Under the pieces are notes generated by a model that was given only the letters and a program-made list of their open reading frames with translations, had not been told where the DNA came from and did not search any database. A DNA stretch of 6,555 nt from Acidobacteriota bacterium. Lineage in GTDB: Bacteria; Acidobacteriota; Blastocatellia; Pyrinomonadales; Pyrinomonadaceae. The stretch lies in contig JAIVJP010000354.1 in NCBI GenBank assembly GCA_020199975.1, positions 1-6,555 on the forward strand, given 5' to 3'. Position numbers and translations under genes: made by a program. Each line of letters opens with the position of its first letter. Position 1 is the stretch's first letter. Positions 6,388 through 6,555 of the stretch are shown one piece after another.

Positions 6388-6555
6388 TTAAAGCTCGATT
6401 TGCAAAGCTGAGATGATGGGCGCGAAAGAAAGCAGTTCTTTGATAGCTTCATCGCTAAGGGGAGCGTCGGTTTCTATCAGCGCGAGGGCCTCGCCGCCAC
6501 GCTCGCGACGGCCAAGATGAAAGCGACTTATGTTAACGCCACGTTCACCCAGGAC
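6388..6555 (-). CDS. serA: C-terminal ACT domain, probably D-3-phosphoglycerate dehydrogenase, partial
   Basis: Reverse translation from the window edge to the TAA at 6388-6390 gives 55 residues beginning VLGERGVNISRFHLGRRE and ending with an ALQIEL strand. LGERGVNI followed by a second strand, LGRRERGGEALALIETD, is the regulatory ACT domain at the end of long-form phosphoglycerate dehydrogenase, the first enzyme of serine synthesis from 3-phosphoglycerate. The domain senses serine for feedback control. The catalytic and NAD-binding parts lie outside the window. The ACT domain of L-serine dehydratase beta subunit is similar in this stretch and is the main alternative. An intrinsic terminator follows 23 bases downstream, so this is the last gene of its transcript. 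Confidence 0.77.
   Translation of the reverse strand, partial: VLGERGVNISRFHLGRRERGGEALALIETDAPLSDEAIKELLSFAPIISALQIEL

Overview
The window looks like an ordinary chromosomal stretch from an Acidobacteriota-type bacterium, perhaps of the Blastocatellia/Pyrinomonadaceae kind. The main reason is the secreted VWFA-related protein at 2803-4813, a family expanded and best known in that phylum. Moderate GC content (about half, judged by eye), frequent weak or absent Shine-Dalgarno sequences, and a short GGCAG/CTCCTGCC-type intergenic repeat fit but do not prove this.

Layout from left to right. (1) 1-171, minus: first 57 codons of a CYTH-domain protein (triphosphate tunnel / class IV adenylate cyclase fold), cut by the window edge. 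(2) 172-298: short gap with a 7-bp-period GGCAG repeat and a 13-bp tandem repeat that runs up to the stop codon of the next gene. (3) 299-2562, minus: a two-gene operon for a NatAB/YhaQP-like ABC exporter, ATPase first and permease second, with a 4-base ATGA overlap. (4) 2563-2802: a divergent intergenic region that should hold the promoters of the exporter operon and of the VWFA gene. (5) 2803-4813, plus: VWFA-related gene broken into two frames. The signal peptide and VWA part are in frame 1 (to 4497) and the conserved C-terminal part is in frame 2 (to 4813). A segment usually found between them appears to be missing. (6) 4814-4961: convergent gap with two small stem-loops. (7) 4962-6248, minus: multi-spanning membrane protein of the heparan-alpha-glucosaminide N-acetyltransferase-like (DUF1624) family. 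(8) 6326-6364: strong intrinsic terminator for the gene on the right. (9) 6388-6555, minus: last 55 codons of an ACT-domain protein, most likely D-3-phosphoglycerate dehydrogenase (serA), cut by the window edge.

Only the two ABC genes are clearly co-transcribed. The strong terminator separates the serA end from the membrane acyltransferase gene, and the remaining genes look like independent units. I see no transposon, phage gene, CRISPR array, tRNA or rRNA, and no sign of a new multi-gene system. The two observations most worth a second look are the broken VWFA gene and the SD-like 13-bp tandem repeat at the end of the permease gene.
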